64,000 nt of DNA, from contig JAYQSI010000016.1 in NCBI GenBank assembly GCA_038146785.1, forward strand, positions 372,001 to 436,000. The letters run 5' to 3'. Numbering within the stretch: position 1 is the stretch's first letter; every line of letters begins with the position of its first letter. Below are positions 25,897-35,813 of the stretch, one piece after another. Position numbers and translations under genes: made by a program. The notes under the pieces are model-generated. The model searched no databases and was not told the origin of the DNA. It saw nothing but the letters and a program-made list of their open reading frames with translations. Source of the stretch: VMDJ01 sp038146785 (GTDB taxonomy: Bacteria; Pseudomonadota; Gammaproteobacteria; Chromatiales; Chromatiaceae).

Positions 25897-27159
25897 TTAT
25901 TTCGCTGGATAGTGCGCTGGCCATTCACCACGCGCCACACCTGAATCAATCGCAGCACGTGCAATCGCAGGAGGTAGTACATCACCTAAACGTGGATCTA
26001 ATGGCTTTGGCAAAATGTATTCAGGGCCAAAGCTCATTGCATCAGCACCGTACGCATCTAATACCGATTGTGGCACTGGCTCACGCGCAAGATCTTTCAA
26101 TGCGTTCACTGCAGCGATATGCATCTCACGAGTGATTTTTGAAGCTCTTACATCTAATGCGCCACGGAAGATGAATGGGAAGCCCAATACGTTATTCACT
26201 TGATTTGGATAATCGGTACGACCGGTTGCCATAATCATGTCGTCACGTACTTTCATCGCGACTTCAGGGCGAATCTCTGGCACTGGGTTTGATAACGCCA
26301 TGACCACTGGCTTAGGCGCCATAGAAGCCAACATTTCTGGGCTAATCAAATCTGGGCCTGACAAACCAATGAAGACATCCGCGCCTTCCATTGCTTCTTC
26401 AAGCGTACGTTTATCGGTATTGGCTGCAACACTCTCTTTATGTTTATTGAGATTGTCGCGGCCTTGATAGATCACACCTTGACGGTCGATCATCATGATC
26501 TTATCTGGGTTAGCACCCATTGCGTGTAGCAAGCGAACAGATGCAATACCGGCAGCGCCTGCACCCAAGATAACCATGGTTGCGTCGCTCAACTGCTTAC
26601 CTTGCAGTTCAAGTGCATTCATCAAACCTGCAGCGATAATAATCGCGGTGCCATGTTGGTCATCGTGGAACACTGGGATATCCAACTGCTCAACCAAGGC
26701 TTCTTCAATATCAAAACAATGTGGTGCCGCAATATCTTCTAAGTTGATACCACCAAAGGTTGGCGCAATACGGCGACAGGTATCAATGAAGTCTTGATGC
26801 GACTCAGCATCGACTTCGATATCAAAACAATCAATGCCAGCAAAGTGCTTGAACAACACGCCCTTGCCTTCCATAACTGGCTTGCCTGCAAGAGAGCCAA
26901 CATTGCCTAAGCCGAGTACTGCGGTACCGTCAGTGATAACAGCAACCAAGTTACCCTTAGCGGTGTACTTGTACGCATCTTCTGCATTCGCTGCGATCTT
27001 ACGCACGGGCTCAGCAACACCAGGGGTATAAGCTAATGAAAGGTCACGTGCGGTAGCGGTAGGCTTGCTTACCTCAACACTGATCTTTCCCGGCTTGGGC
27101 TCCGAGTGATAGACCAATGCAGCTTGGTTTACCTCGAAATCTTGATCTTGACTGCTCAT
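25897..27159 (-). CDS. maeB: NADP-type malic enzyme, short form
   Basis: Oxidative decarboxylation of malate to pyruvate. 420 residues. Catalytic and metal-binding segments are LAYTPGVAEPVRKI near residue 40, the Lys in YKYTAKGNLVAVITDGTAVLGLG, FDIEVDAE, and DDQHGTAIIIAAGLMNAL; the nucleotide fold is VILGAGAAGIASVRLL. It lacks the ~330-residue phosphotransacetylase-like tail of E. coli MaeB, as does the Pseudomonas enzyme. Upstream of ponA/gltA and downstream of rpmE, a conserved neighbourhood. Confidence 0.94.
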   Translation of the reverse strand: MSSQDQDFEVNQAALVYHSEPKPGKISVEVSKPTATARDLSLAYTPGVAEPVRKIAANAEDAYKYTAKGNLVAVITDGTAVLGLGNVGSLAGKPVMEGKGVLFKHFAGIDCFDIEVDAESHQDFIDTCRRIAPTFGGINLEDIAAPHCFDIEEALVEQLDIPVFHDDQHGTAIIIAAGLMNALELQGKQLSDATMVILGAGAAGIASVRLLHAMGANPDKIMMIDRQGVIYQGRDNLNKHKESVAANTDKRTLEEAMEGADVFIGLSGPDLISPEMLASMAPKPVVMALSNPVPEIRPEVAMKVRDDMIMATGRTDYPNQVNNVLGFPFIFRGALDVRASKITREMHIAAVNALKDLAREPVPQSVLDAYGADAMSFGPEYILPKPLDPRLGDVLPPAIARAAIDSGVARGEWPAHYPAK

Positions 27160-27207
27160 TCGCCAACTCCAGTGGTGCGTAATTATTTTTGGGGGCTCAG
27201 AATAACA

Positions 27208-27230
27208 AAAGGCGCCACATGGGCGCCTTT
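27208..27230 (-). terminator. Rho-independent terminator of rpmE
   Basis: AAAGGCGCC (27208-27216) pairs with GGCGCCTTT (27222-27230) around a five-base loop. Located between the rpmE stop and the maeB start on the minus strand. Confidence 0.82.
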
Positions 27231-27270
27231 AAGTTTCTTCAATACTCGACGGCATATTAGCCGTTGATTA

Positions 27271-27474
27271 TTAACGGCTGAAACGCTTGTTGAAGCGATC
27301 AACGCGGCCACTGGTGCTCGCTGATTTCTGCTGACCAGTGTAGAAAGGGTGACATGCTGAACAGACTTCCACGGTCAACGCGTCGCTAGAGATGGTTGAA
27401 CGGGTGCTAAACGTATTACCGCAGCTGCAGGTTACATTTACGTCGTTATAGTTAGGATGAATATCAGCTTTCAT
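27271..27474 (-). CDS. rpmE: 50S ribosomal protein L31, zinc-binding (C+) form
   Basis: 67 residues starting MKADIHPNYNDVNVTCSCG; the earlier in-frame start is rejected because family members begin MK(A)DIHP. Four zinc-ligand-type cysteines are present in TCSCGNTF and VEVCSACHPFYTG, so this is the C+ paralogue rather than the zinc-free YkgM type. GGAG lies upstream of the ATG. Own terminator at 27208-27230. Confidence 0.97.
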   Translation of the reverse strand: MKADIHPNYNDVNVTCSCGNTFSTRSTISSDALTVEVCSACHPFYTGQQKSASTSGRVDRFNKRFSR

Positions 27475-27672
27475 GTCAGTCTCCGGCCTTTTGGGCCAAA
27501 TCACTTTGTTTGGTTAATGCAGCATTGGCTGCGAAAGGTCGCGTAATCTAGCCGAAGACCTTGAAAAATGCAAGCTTAGGCGGGGCAATCAGGCTGATTT
27601 GGCGGAAAAAATGATGCGCTCTCGTCTAAATTCAAATAAATCCACGCCTCAAGGCTTAAATATACCTATTTT

Positions 27673-27921
27673 TCAGCTAGTTAGCTCTACACTGCCCTGC
27701 TCCGAGGTGAGTCGGACAATCTCATCCAAACGGACACAGATTTCCGTCCCTCCATCCAAAAAACACAGATTCTCAGCCCCATTTTGGATTTTTAGCGACA
27801 GGTTTTGTGCTCGGGCAACAACGCCGCTCTTTTGCTGTATCTCAATCTCACCCCCGCGCATCAGAAGCAGCTCGATTTGGTCATACAGCCCGCAGGCGAT
27901 CGGTTGGTAATCATTGGTCAT
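27673..27921 (-). CDS. rof: Rho-binding antiterminator (Rof/YaeO-like)
   Basis: 82 residues. The start TNDYQPIACGLYDQIELL matches the Rof signature (E. coli NDTYQPINCDDYDNLEL), followed by an Sm-like beta barrel: GEIEIQQKSG, A-x-NLSLKIQNGAENLCFLDGG and the conserved VRLDEIVRLTS end. Rof binds Rho and blocks its RNA-loading site, reducing termination. Start 27921 chosen by this alignment. It overlaps the upstream CPXCG gene by 11 bp, so the two are coupled. Confidence 0.85.
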   Translation of the reverse strand: MTNDYQPIACGLYDQIELLLMRGGEIEIQQKSGVVARAQNLSLKIQNGAENLCFLDGGTEICVRLDEIVRLTSEQGSVELTS

Positions 27922-28102
27922 CGCGCATCGCCTCAATATGCCAATCATCCAAACCAACGGTTAGTCGCATCTCGATAGGACAACAGCACACCTGGCAGTC
28001 CTCAATGTAAGACTGCGAACCCTCCGAGCAATCCACCTGGATTTCGAGATTTTCGCCACAGTAAGGGCATTGAATATAGGTAAATTGAAGTGCTTCGCTC
28101 AT
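27911..28102 (-). CDS. CPXCG-motif cysteine-rich small protein
   Basis: 63 residues starting SEALQFTYIQCPYCGENLEI. The CPYCG and C-x-VCCCPIEM motifs suggest one small zinc ribbon; the fold and size match the PF14255 cysteine-rich CPXCG family found widely in gammaproteobacteria. Function is unknown. ATG at 28102 is preferred over a longer frame to 28147 that would reach into the divergent tpm start. Overlaps rof by 11 bp. Confidence 0.85.
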   Translation of the reverse strand: MSEALQFTYIQCPYCGENLEIQVDCSEGSQSYIEDCQVCCCPIEMRLTVGLDDWHIEAMRDDQ

Positions 28103-28145
28103 GCCTGAATAATAACGCCACTTAATAACCCAAGACGAGAACCTC

Positions 28146-28799
28146 ATGGACCCGCAACACTGGCACGATCGTTGGACAAATAACCAAATTGGCTTTCATC
28201 AAGAATCGGTCAATGCGCACTTGTCAGAATTCTGGCCAAACGCGATGCAAGCTGGCGGTAAAGTCTTTGCCCCCTTATGTGGCAAAAGTGTCGATTTGTT
28301 GTGGTTGAGAGATCAGGGCTATCAAGTCGTCGGTATCGAACTGAGCCCGATCGCTGTTCGCGACTTCTTTGCTGAAAACCAACTCACTGCCACACAAAGC
28401 ATGCGTGATGGATTGGAATGTTGGTCAACTGACGGTATTGAAATCTATGTCGGTGATTTTTTTCATCTCACCTCAGCGCATTTGTCTGATGTGACAGCTG
28501 TGTTTGATCGTGCGTCTTTAATTGCTTTGCCGCCCAACATGCGCAAGGACTATGCGAAACATATTCAATCGCTGTGTGTCTTTAAAGAAACGTTTTTAAT
28601 CACACTCGAGTACCCACAAGACGAAATGCAAGGCCCTCCCTTCTCTGTTCCACCCAGTGAGGTCAATGCGCTTTACGCAGATAACTATACGATTAATGTA
28701 CTTAAGACATTTGATGCTTTAGCGGAGAATCAAAATTTTGTTAAGCGTGGGGTTAGTCAGCTTAACGAAACGGTGTATCACTTAGTGCCAAAAAGTTAA
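28146..28799 (+). CDS. tpm: Thiopurine S-methyltransferase
   Basis: SAM-dependent methyltransferase of the TPMT family, 217 residues. It starts DPQHWHDRWTNNQIGFHQ, the family signature, then VFAPLCGKSVDLLWLRDQGYQVVGIELS (SAM loop near residue 40) and FDRASLIALPPNMR near residue 120. Bacterial members methylate selenium and tellurium compounds; the natural substrate here is not shown. Convergent with hemW, the two stops overlapping by four bases. Confidence 0.93.
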   Translation: MDPQHWHDRWTNNQIGFHQESVNAHLSEFWPNAMQAGGKVFAPLCGKSVDLLWLRDQGYQVVGIELSPIAVRDFFAENQLTATQSMRDGLECWSTDGIEIYVGDFFHLTSAHLSDVTAVFDRASLIALPPNMRKDYAKHIQSLCVFKETFLITLEYPQDEMQGPPFSVPPSEVNALYADNYTINVLKTFDALAENQNFVKRGVSQLNETVYHLVPKS

Positions 28800-29935
28800 T
28801 CGGGCTCAAAGATGGCTAATAGGTCATTAAGAAAACGATGCCCTAATGCTGTTGGTTGAATAACATCATTGCTATCAACAAGAAGGCCTCGCGCTTTTGC
28901 GTGAGCAAGTTGCGTCTCCATATCTGTAATCGACAAGCCTGTTCTTTGCTCAAAGTAGTTGGCCGGCACGCCTTGATTTAATCGACATGCGTTTAACATA
29001 AACTCGATTGGCAACTCTTCACGCGCTAAAACTCGATTATTACTTAAGGTGTTATCGCTAGCTAAATAGTCTTTAGGGTTACGCAAGCGAGTTAAGCGAT
29101 GAATCTTACCTTCGGGGCTTGTTAGCTTTGCATGTGCGCCAGCACCTACCGCTAAATAATCACCAAACTGCCAATAATTTACATTGTGTTTAGCCTGTGC
29201 GCCTTTTGCATAAGCCGACACTTCATATTGCGCATAACCTTTATCCGCTAATAACGATTGCCCGCGATCCATCATGTCAGCCAGCAAGTCATCCGAAGGC
29301 AGCTCAGGTGGCTTTTGATAAAAAAGCGTATTTGGCTCTAGGGTTAATTGATACCAAGAGATGTGCTCCGGATCTAAGCTGATCAAACCTGTTAAATCAT
29401 CAATAGCTTCATCGAGCGTTTGATCTGGCAAGCCATGCATCATGTCGAGATTCATATTCTCAAAGCCAGCTTTACGAGCCATCTCAACAGCAGCAATCGC
29501 TTCTTTAGATGAATGGATTCTGCCTAACGCTTTAAGCTTTTTATCATCTAGGCTTTGTACGCCAATCGAGAGTCGGTTTACCCCACTAGCTCGATAGCCT
29601 GAGAAATAGTTAGCGTCGGCTGTGCCGGGATTAGCTTCTAACGTAATTTCGATATTGGATGAGAAGCTCACCTTCTGACTCGCTCGATCCAAAAAATAGC
29701 CAATACTTTTATCTGAGAACAGACTTGGTGTGCCGCCACCAAAAAAAATACTGGTGAGCTCTCTGCCCTGTATGAAGTCGGCTTGATCAGCTAAGTCACT
29801 TAAAAGCTGCTGAACATACCGCTCTTCATCCAGCGTACTTTTGACTTGATGTGAATTGAAATCACAGTAAGGACATTTTTGAACGCACCAAGGAATGTGC
29901 ACATACAGGCTTAGCGGGATAGCTGCCGCATCCAT
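28796..29935 (-). CDS. hemW: Radical SAM heme chaperone HemW
   Basis: 379 residues (E. coli 378). The 4Fe-4S radical-SAM motif is CVQKCPYCDFNSH near residues 16-28, followed by FFGGGTPSLF and the SAM-contact TLEANPGTAD. HemW resembles oxygen-independent HemN but hands heme to respiratory proteins; the N-terminal CxxxCxYC with the third motif residue Asp-Phe and the shorter N-terminus fit HemW. Three bases separate it from the uvrD stop. Confidence 0.93.
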   Translation of the reverse strand: MDAAAIPLSLYVHIPWCVQKCPYCDFNSHQVKSTLDEERYVQQLLSDLADQADFIQGRELTSIFFGGGTPSLFSDKSIGYFLDRASQKVSFSSNIEITLEANPGTADANYFSGYRASGVNRLSIGVQSLDDKKLKALGRIHSSKEAIAAVEMARKAGFENMNLDMMHGLPDQTLDEAIDDLTGLISLDPEHISWYQLTLEPNTLFYQKPPELPSDDLLADMMDRGQSLLADKGYAQYEVSAYAKGAQAKHNVNYWQFGDYLAVGAGAHAKLTSPEGKIHRLTRLRNPKDYLASDNTLSNNRVLAREELPIEFMLNACRLNQGVPANYFEQRTGLSITDMETQLAHAKARGLLVDSNDVIQPTALGHRFLNDLLAIFEPD

Positions 29936-29938
29936 TGT

Positions 29939-32100
29939 TTATACCGCCGTCAGATTCGCATAGGCCACAACGAGCCACTTGCTGCCGACAGTTTCAAAGT
30001 TCACTTGAATACGTGCACCATTGCCCTGGCCTTCAGCATTCAGCACAACACCCTCACCAAACTTTGGATGCGTCACACGCTGGCCAAGCGTAAAACCGGT
30101 GATTTCTTCCGCCATATTTAAGCTGCCCGCCGCTGAACTATACGGCCGAGACACCTGTGCTCTTGCGCGCACCTCTTGAATAACTTCAGGAGGTATCTCT
30201 CTAAGAAAACGTGAAGGCAATGGATACGTATCGGATCCATGTAAACGACGCGACTCCGCATGCGACAAGGTCAGTTGCTGCATCGCTCGTGTCATACCCA
30301 CATAACAAAGGCGACGTTCTTCTTCTAAGCGCTCGGGATCATCTGCTGACATCGAATGCGGGAACAAGCCCTCTTCAACACCACCGATAAAAACAATCGG
30401 AAACTCAAACCCTTTGCTGAGTGCATGGTCATCAGCTGGACAGAATCTTCATAGGCCTCTGCCTGGTTATCACCGGCTTCTAGTGCGGCATGCGCGAGAA
30501 ATGCATCAAGCCCCGTAAGCTGCTCTTCATCTGGTGGCACTTCAAACTGACGCGTTGCATTAACGAGTTCTTCTAAGTTCTCTATACGATCTTGGCCTTT
30601 ACCATCTCGAGATTTCTCAAAGTGTTCGCGTAACTTCGCGCGATTCAACACCTCTTCGAGTTTTTCGGGCAGCTCGGATTCTTTTGTTTCAAATGCAGCT
30701 TCTTCAATAAGATTAACAAAGCCTTGTAATGCACCAGATGCACGCGGCGTCATTCGACCGCCTTTTAATAAATCTTGTGATGCTGACCAAAGTGAGCAAG
30801 AAAAATCACGCGCATGTGCACGAATTGCTTCAATGGTCTTGCTGCCAATTCCTCGTGGCGGCTGATTAACTGCTCGCTCAAACGACGGATCATCATGGCG
30901 ATTTGCGACTAAACGTAGATAAGCTAAGGCATCTTTAATTTCTGCACGCTCGAAGAACTTCAAGCCGCCATAAACACGATACGGAATGCCTTGTTGAATC
31001 AGTGCTTCTTCAAATAGTCGCGATTGAGCAGATGTGCGGTAAAGAATGGCAATATCTTGTCTCGCACTGCCCTGTTCTATCGATTCCCTTAGGTTGTCGA
31101 TTACAAAGCGCGCTTCATCGACCTCATTAAAAGCACCATAAACACGGATCTGCTCGCCATCGGCATCTTCGGTCCAAAGCTCTTTACCTAATCGTGTTGG
31201 GTTATTTGAGATAACTGCATTGGCCGCTTTTAAGATGTTGCCAGTCGATCGGTAGTTCTGTTCCAAACGCACGACTTTTGTTTCAGGGTAATGCGATTGA
31301 AACTCTTGGATGTTCTCAACTCGCGCGCCGCGCCATCCATAAATAGATTGATCATCGTCGCCCACGACAAATAACTTGTGTTGCTCGCCAGACAGCATAC
31401 GAAGCCAAGCATATTGAATAGAGTTGGTATCCTGAAACTCATCGACCAAAACCGCACTGAATCGCTCGCGGTAATGTTGCAATACGTCGGGGCGATCTCG
31501 CCATAACTCATGCGCACGTAGCAGAAGCTCAGCAAAATCGACCACACCTGCACGCTGACAAGCCTGTTCATATTCACGATACAGCGCAATCATCTGGCGC
31601 TGATACGGATCTCCTGCTGCATCAAGATGATCAGCACGTCGTCCTTCATCTTTGTTGTTATTGATAAACCACTGAACCTGTCGCGGCGGCCACTTACTGT
31701 CATCAAGGTTTAGCTCGCGCACGATTCGTTTGATCATGCGGAATTGATCATCGCTATCGAGTATCTGAAAGCCTTGCGGCAAATTGGCCTCTTGCCAGTG
31801 AGCTCTCAGCAATCGGTGCGCTAGGCCATGAAAGGTACCAACCCACATGCCACCCATTGGCATGCCCAACAATGTTTCAATGCGGTGACGCATCTCACGT
31901 GCCGCTTTATTGGTAAAGGTCACCGCTAGAATTGACCATGGCGATAACTGCTCCACCTGTAGCAGCCAGGCGATACGGTGAACGAGTACGCGGGTCTTGC
32001 CTGAACCTGCCCCAGCAAGCACTAAAGCACTACCCAAAGGCGCGGTTACCGCATCGCGTTGGGCATCATTCAAGCCATCTAAAATATGAGATACATCCAT
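29939..32100 (-). CDS. uvrD: DNA helicase II UvrD (one-base frameshift)
   Basis: 3'-5' SF1 helicase of nucleotide-excision and mismatch repair. Start DVSHILDGLNDAQRDAV matches E. coli UvrD. Motif I is GAGSGKTRV near residue 30; later VDEFQDTN, GDDDQSIYGWRGA and MTMHSAKGL are intact. The frame breaks near 30405: the text should read GL-E-F-P-I-V-F but one G is missing, and the second frame resumes at GGVEEGLFPHSM. Restoring one base gives 720 residues, exactly E. coli length, with the UvrD-type C-terminus GQRVTHPKFGEGVV. Confidence 0.93.
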
Positions 32101-32148
32101 CTGGCTAGTTTAACGAAACCTAGCTTCAAGGGCTGCGAGATTGTCTGA

Positions 32149-33930
32149 TTAAAGGGTGATATCAACCCGTGGTTTTGCCGCCTCTGCGTCATCTCGATAA
32201 GGTGGGCAGGGAATGACTTGATCGCTTGGGAGACGCTCAGCTAAGAGAAGTTTTTTCACTGCGTCAGCTCGTGCCTCGCCCAACTTTTTAAATGCCTCTT
32301 CCGGCTCAGCTTTATCGACTGGCGTTACTACCCCGCATAACCTCACTTGCAGGTTTGGCGTTTTACTCAGCTTTTTCGCCAGCTCTCGCATATTCTCTGC
32401 CTGACCTTTTGATAAGACTGCCGTACCAGCTTCAAAGAAAGCCGGCTCAAAGCTGACTTTCAACAACGTTTTATCAAGCAAGTCTTTAACCAGTAATACG
32501 GTGCCTAATGGCTGAATATTGGATGCTGCTGCCAAGGTAACCGCCTTGGTAATCACCGGCGTTAGCGCCTGGGCGATCTTAAACTCCGGATTATCAAGAT
32601 CACCCTCGATAGGAACCGTGATACGTAAGATGCCATCTTTGTCTTGGAGCAACTTAACCGCTAACCCTAGAGGAGGCCCTTTCTTTCCCTCGATCGCAAT
32701 CGCTTTAAGATCGCGCACTTCAAGCTGATTACTCATTGTCATGTGCTTATCTTTTATCGCCAGCGTGAAGGTATCGCTTAGTTGGCCTCGCTCAAAGTTG
32801 TGGCCCATGTCATTCGAGATATAACCATCAATATGGTTAAGGACTAATCCGTTAATTTCACCTTTTGCTTTAACTGAAAGCGCACCCGCTTGATTACTGA
32901 ATTCAGCTTCTAACTGAATAGGTGTGTACTTTCCTAGCGTTGCTGACAGCTGGGCTTTAGCATCAACCATCTCGCCACCCACATTTTCTGCCCTGAGCTT
33001 TTCAATCAAAAGCTCATCAGTAAACACAGGTGTAACCGCCCCATCTTCAATGGTTACTTTAGACTCTTCTAAAACTACCTGAGAGATAGCCCAAGCAAAC
33101 GCTTTCTCACCAGAAGAGCCGCTGCTCACAGGGAAGCCATACCATTGGCGACTTTGATCTCTCTTTAGATCGATGTTTGCCTTTGATACGTCCAAGCCTT
33201 GAATGCGAATACTTGAAGCATCTCCCACAATGTTAGATACCGAAGCGGTGTTTACTGCTACTCCAAGAATGTCTGTTAGCAAATCTTTAACTTCTATCGT
33301 TTTTATCGAATACGCCATCTCAGTCGGTTTCGACAGATTTTTAATCTCAGCCTCATTTAACGCCAAGGAAGACAAGGCAATTTTGACCGACGCATCGATA
33401 GCAGACTCTTTCACCTTCAGGCTATCTACTGATAGTGAATCCTGGCGGTAGCGAAGTTGAGTGCCTATTAACTCGCTTAACTTTATGCTCTGCTGCTTAT
33501 AACCAACCGTATTCAGTTTCTCGATTATCAACGCATTATCAGCATCTAGCGTTACATTGGCTGCCGTAATTTGTTTTATCGATAGATCTTCAGCCAATCC
33601 ATGCGTTTTTAGCTGCTCAACCTCGATAGCTTTAGCTTTCAATTGCCCATCGAGGATCTGCTGTATATCCGCTTCAATCGTGATGCTCTTTGCACCGATC
33701 CGCAGACCTGAAGGTAAATTTGCCGACACATCATTAAGTGACAGCTGCTTATCTTGGTAAACGATCGCTTGCACACTGACGTGTGCCACACCTTTTAAAA
33801 AATGATTGGCAACAGCGTTAACTAATGGCACCCAAAGACTAAGCGCCAAAACGATTAACGCGAAGCTGAGGCAAGTGATTGATATCGCCCAGCGAATAAG
33901 CGTTTCGTTTTTGATGGTGAGAGTTTTCAT
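32149..33930 (-). CDS. Membrane-anchored AsmA/DUF748-like protein with OmpA-like C-terminus
   Basis: 593 residues. One membrane segment near residues 13-36, then a long beta-rich periplasmic region typical of the AsmA/TamB-like superfamily, with the DUF748-style block LRITVPIEGDLDNPEFKI and ALTPVITKAVTLAAASNIQPLG. The end resembles an OmpA-like peptidoglycan-binding fold: FEAGTAVLSKGQAENMREL, LQVRLCG, ARADAVKKLLL. Superfamily members move or shield lipids between membranes; function here is inferred only. Located between uvrD and glmS, transcribed with neither clearly. Confidence 0.7.
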   Translation of the reverse strand: MKTLTIKNETLIRWAISITCLSFALIVLALSLWVPLVNAVANHFLKGVAHVSVQAIVYQDKQLSLNDVSANLPSGLRIGAKSITIEADIQQILDGQLKAKAIEVEQLKTHGLAEDLSIKQITAANVTLDADNALIIEKLNTVGYKQQSIKLSELIGTQLRYRQDSLSVDSLKVKESAIDASVKIALSSLALNEAEIKNLSKPTEMAYSIKTIEVKDLLTDILGVAVNTASVSNIVGDASSIRIQGLDVSKANIDLKRDQSRQWYGFPVSSGSSGEKAFAWAISQVVLEESKVTIEDGAVTPVFTDELLIEKLRAENVGGEMVDAKAQLSATLGKYTPIQLEAEFSNQAGALSVKAKGEINGLVLNHIDGYISNDMGHNFERGQLSDTFTLAIKDKHMTMSNQLEVRDLKAIAIEGKKGPPLGLAVKLLQDKDGILRITVPIEGDLDNPEFKIAQALTPVITKAVTLAAASNIQPLGTVLLVKDLLDKTLLKVSFEPAFFEAGTAVLSKGQAENMRELAKKLSKTPNLQVRLCGVVTPVDKAEPEEAFKKLGEARADAVKKLLLAERLPSDQVIPCPPYRDDAEAAKPRVDITL

Positions 33931-33979
33931 TTCAACCCAAATCTAAACCCCAGTGAGCTGCTGGTACTTAGGAAATGGC

Positions 33980-35803
33980 TTATTCGACAGTGACTGACTT
34001 CGCCAAGTTTCTTGGCTGGTCAACATCGGTTCCTTTCTCTAACGCCACGAAGTACGACAACAGTTGCAGTGGAATACTGTAAACAATGGGCGCAGTTGAC
34101 GGACAAATGTCGTCTAACTTGAGGTCTTGATATTTATCGAGCGGAATTTTCACCTTCTTGTCACTGAACAAGAACAGCTCGCCTCCACGCGCTCTCACCT
34201 CTTGGAGATTGGATAGCACTTTTTCAAGCAACGGATCATCAGGCAGTGCGCATACAACTGGCATGATTTCATCAACAAGTGCCAATGGGCCGTGCTTTAA
34301 CTCACCTGCGGCGTAGGCCTCAGCATGAATGTATGAGATCTCTTTTAACTTTAATGCGCCTTCCATCGCAATGGGATAGAAAGTGCCGCGCCCTAAGAAC
34401 AACGCATTTTGTTTATCTGCAAATGATGACGCCATAGCTTTGATTGAATCAGCAAGCTCCAATACCACCTCAACCTGACGCGGTAAGGCTTGAAGCTCTT
34501 CAACCAAGGCTTTTTCTTGCTCTTTGCTCATGCCCTGTCGGCGAGCCAGCGCGATGGTTATAAGACGTAAGGCAACAAGCTGCGTTGTAAACGCTTTAGT
34601 TGATGCAACGCCAATCTCTTTGCCTGCGCGAGTCATTACTGCCACATCCGATTCACGCACCAATGAGCTCTCGGGCACGTTACATACCGTCAAGCACCCT
34701 AAGTATTTGGCACCTTTACCCGCACGAAGCGCCGCGAGCGTATCTGCAGTTTCGCCTGATTGGGATACTGAGATAAACAGGGTGCCTTCGGGCACTACAA
34801 CTTGACGATAACGGTACTCACTTGCGACTTCAACGTGGCACGGAATACCAATTTCTTCTAACCAGTACTTAGCAACCAGGCCTGCGTGATAACTCGTACC
34901 ACACGCAATAATGTGAATGTTTTTCGTTTTATCAAAAAGCTCTGTCGCTGTATGGCCAAAGCTTTCTTCTAACAACCGACCTTTATAGATTCGGCCTTCT
35001 AATGTCTCTGCGATGACGGCTGGCTGCTCATAAATCTCTTTGAGCATGTAATGTTCATAATGACCCTTCTCTGTACTTTCAGCGCTTACTTCTGAGACTT
35101 TTTCATCACGAACAACAGCATTGTTCTCGCTATCGAAAATCGCAATGGTTTTTCGACTTAATACCGCAACATCACCCTCTTCTAAAAAGATAAAGCGCTG
35201 AGTAATCGGTAATAACGCAAAGACATCTGATGCGATGAGATGCTCATCATCGGCGATGCCAATGACTAAAGGGCTTCCTGCGCGAGCCACTACCATGACA
35301 TCGGGTTCATGTGGGCTAATCGCCGCCATGCCATAAGCACCAACTAATTCTTCACGTGCCGCTTTAACCGATGCTTCAAGCGATAGGCCACTTTTAAGGT
35401 GGCGAGCTAATAGGTGTGCAATAACTTCGGTGTCTGTTTCGGATTGAAACGTATAGCCATCAGCTTTCAATGACTCGCGAAGCTCAGCATGGTTTTCGAT
35501 GATGCCGTTATGCACCACTACGACATCTTCGCCGCTGCGGTGTGGGTGTGCATTACGTTCTGCTGGCACGCCATGGGTTGCCCATCGGGTATGCGCAACA
35601 CCTGTGGTTCCGGTTAATGGCTGCTCTTTAATGAGATCAGCAAGCTTTGCGACCTTGCCTACTGCGCGGCGATTTTGAATGTTGCCATCATTGAGAATAG
35701 CGACGCCTGCTGAATCATAGCCGCGGTATTCCAGTCGACGTAATCCTTCAACAAGATCTGCTACAACATCGCGATGTGAAACCGCGCCAACAATGCCACA
35801 CAT
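33980..35803 (-). CDS. glmS: Glutamine-fructose-6-phosphate transaminase GlmS
   Basis: Makes glucosamine 6-phosphate for cell-wall synthesis. 607 residues (E. coli 609). Cys2 in MCGIVGAVSHR is the glutaminase nucleophile; GTTGVAHTRWATHG and VVHNGIIENH complete that domain. The isomerase half has two SIS domains (GTSYHAGL, SQSGETADT) and ends NLAKSVTVE. It lies 10 bp downstream of glmU, a common glmU-glmS operon that allows RNA-level control of glmS as in E. coli. Confidence 0.98.
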   Translation of the reverse strand: MCGIVGAVSHRDVVADLVEGLRRLEYRGYDSAGVAILNDGNIQNRRAVGKVAKLADLIKEQPLTGTTGVAHTRWATHGVPAERNAHPHRSGEDVVVVHNGIIENHAELRESLKADGYTFQSETDTEVIAHLLARHLKSGLSLEASVKAAREELVGAYGMAAISPHEPDVMVVARAGSPLVIGIADDEHLIASDVFALLPITQRFIFLEEGDVAVLSRKTIAIFDSENNAVVRDEKVSEVSAESTEKGHYEHYMLKEIYEQPAVIAETLEGRIYKGRLLEESFGHTATELFDKTKNIHIIACGTSYHAGLVAKYWLEEIGIPCHVEVASEYRYRQVVVPEGTLFISVSQSGETADTLAALRAGKGAKYLGCLTVCNVPESSLVRESDVAVMTRAGKEIGVASTKAFTTQLVALRLITIALARRQGMSKEQEKALVEELQALPRQVEVVLELADSIKAMASSFADKQNALFLGRGTFYPIAMEGALKLKEISYIHAEAYAAGELKHGPLALVDEIMPVVCALPDDPLLEKVLSNLQEVRARGGELFLFSDKKVKIPLDKYQDLKLDDICPSTAPIVYSIPLQLLSYFVALEKGTDVDQPRNLAKSVTVE

Positions 35804-35813
35804 AGTCTTTCGC

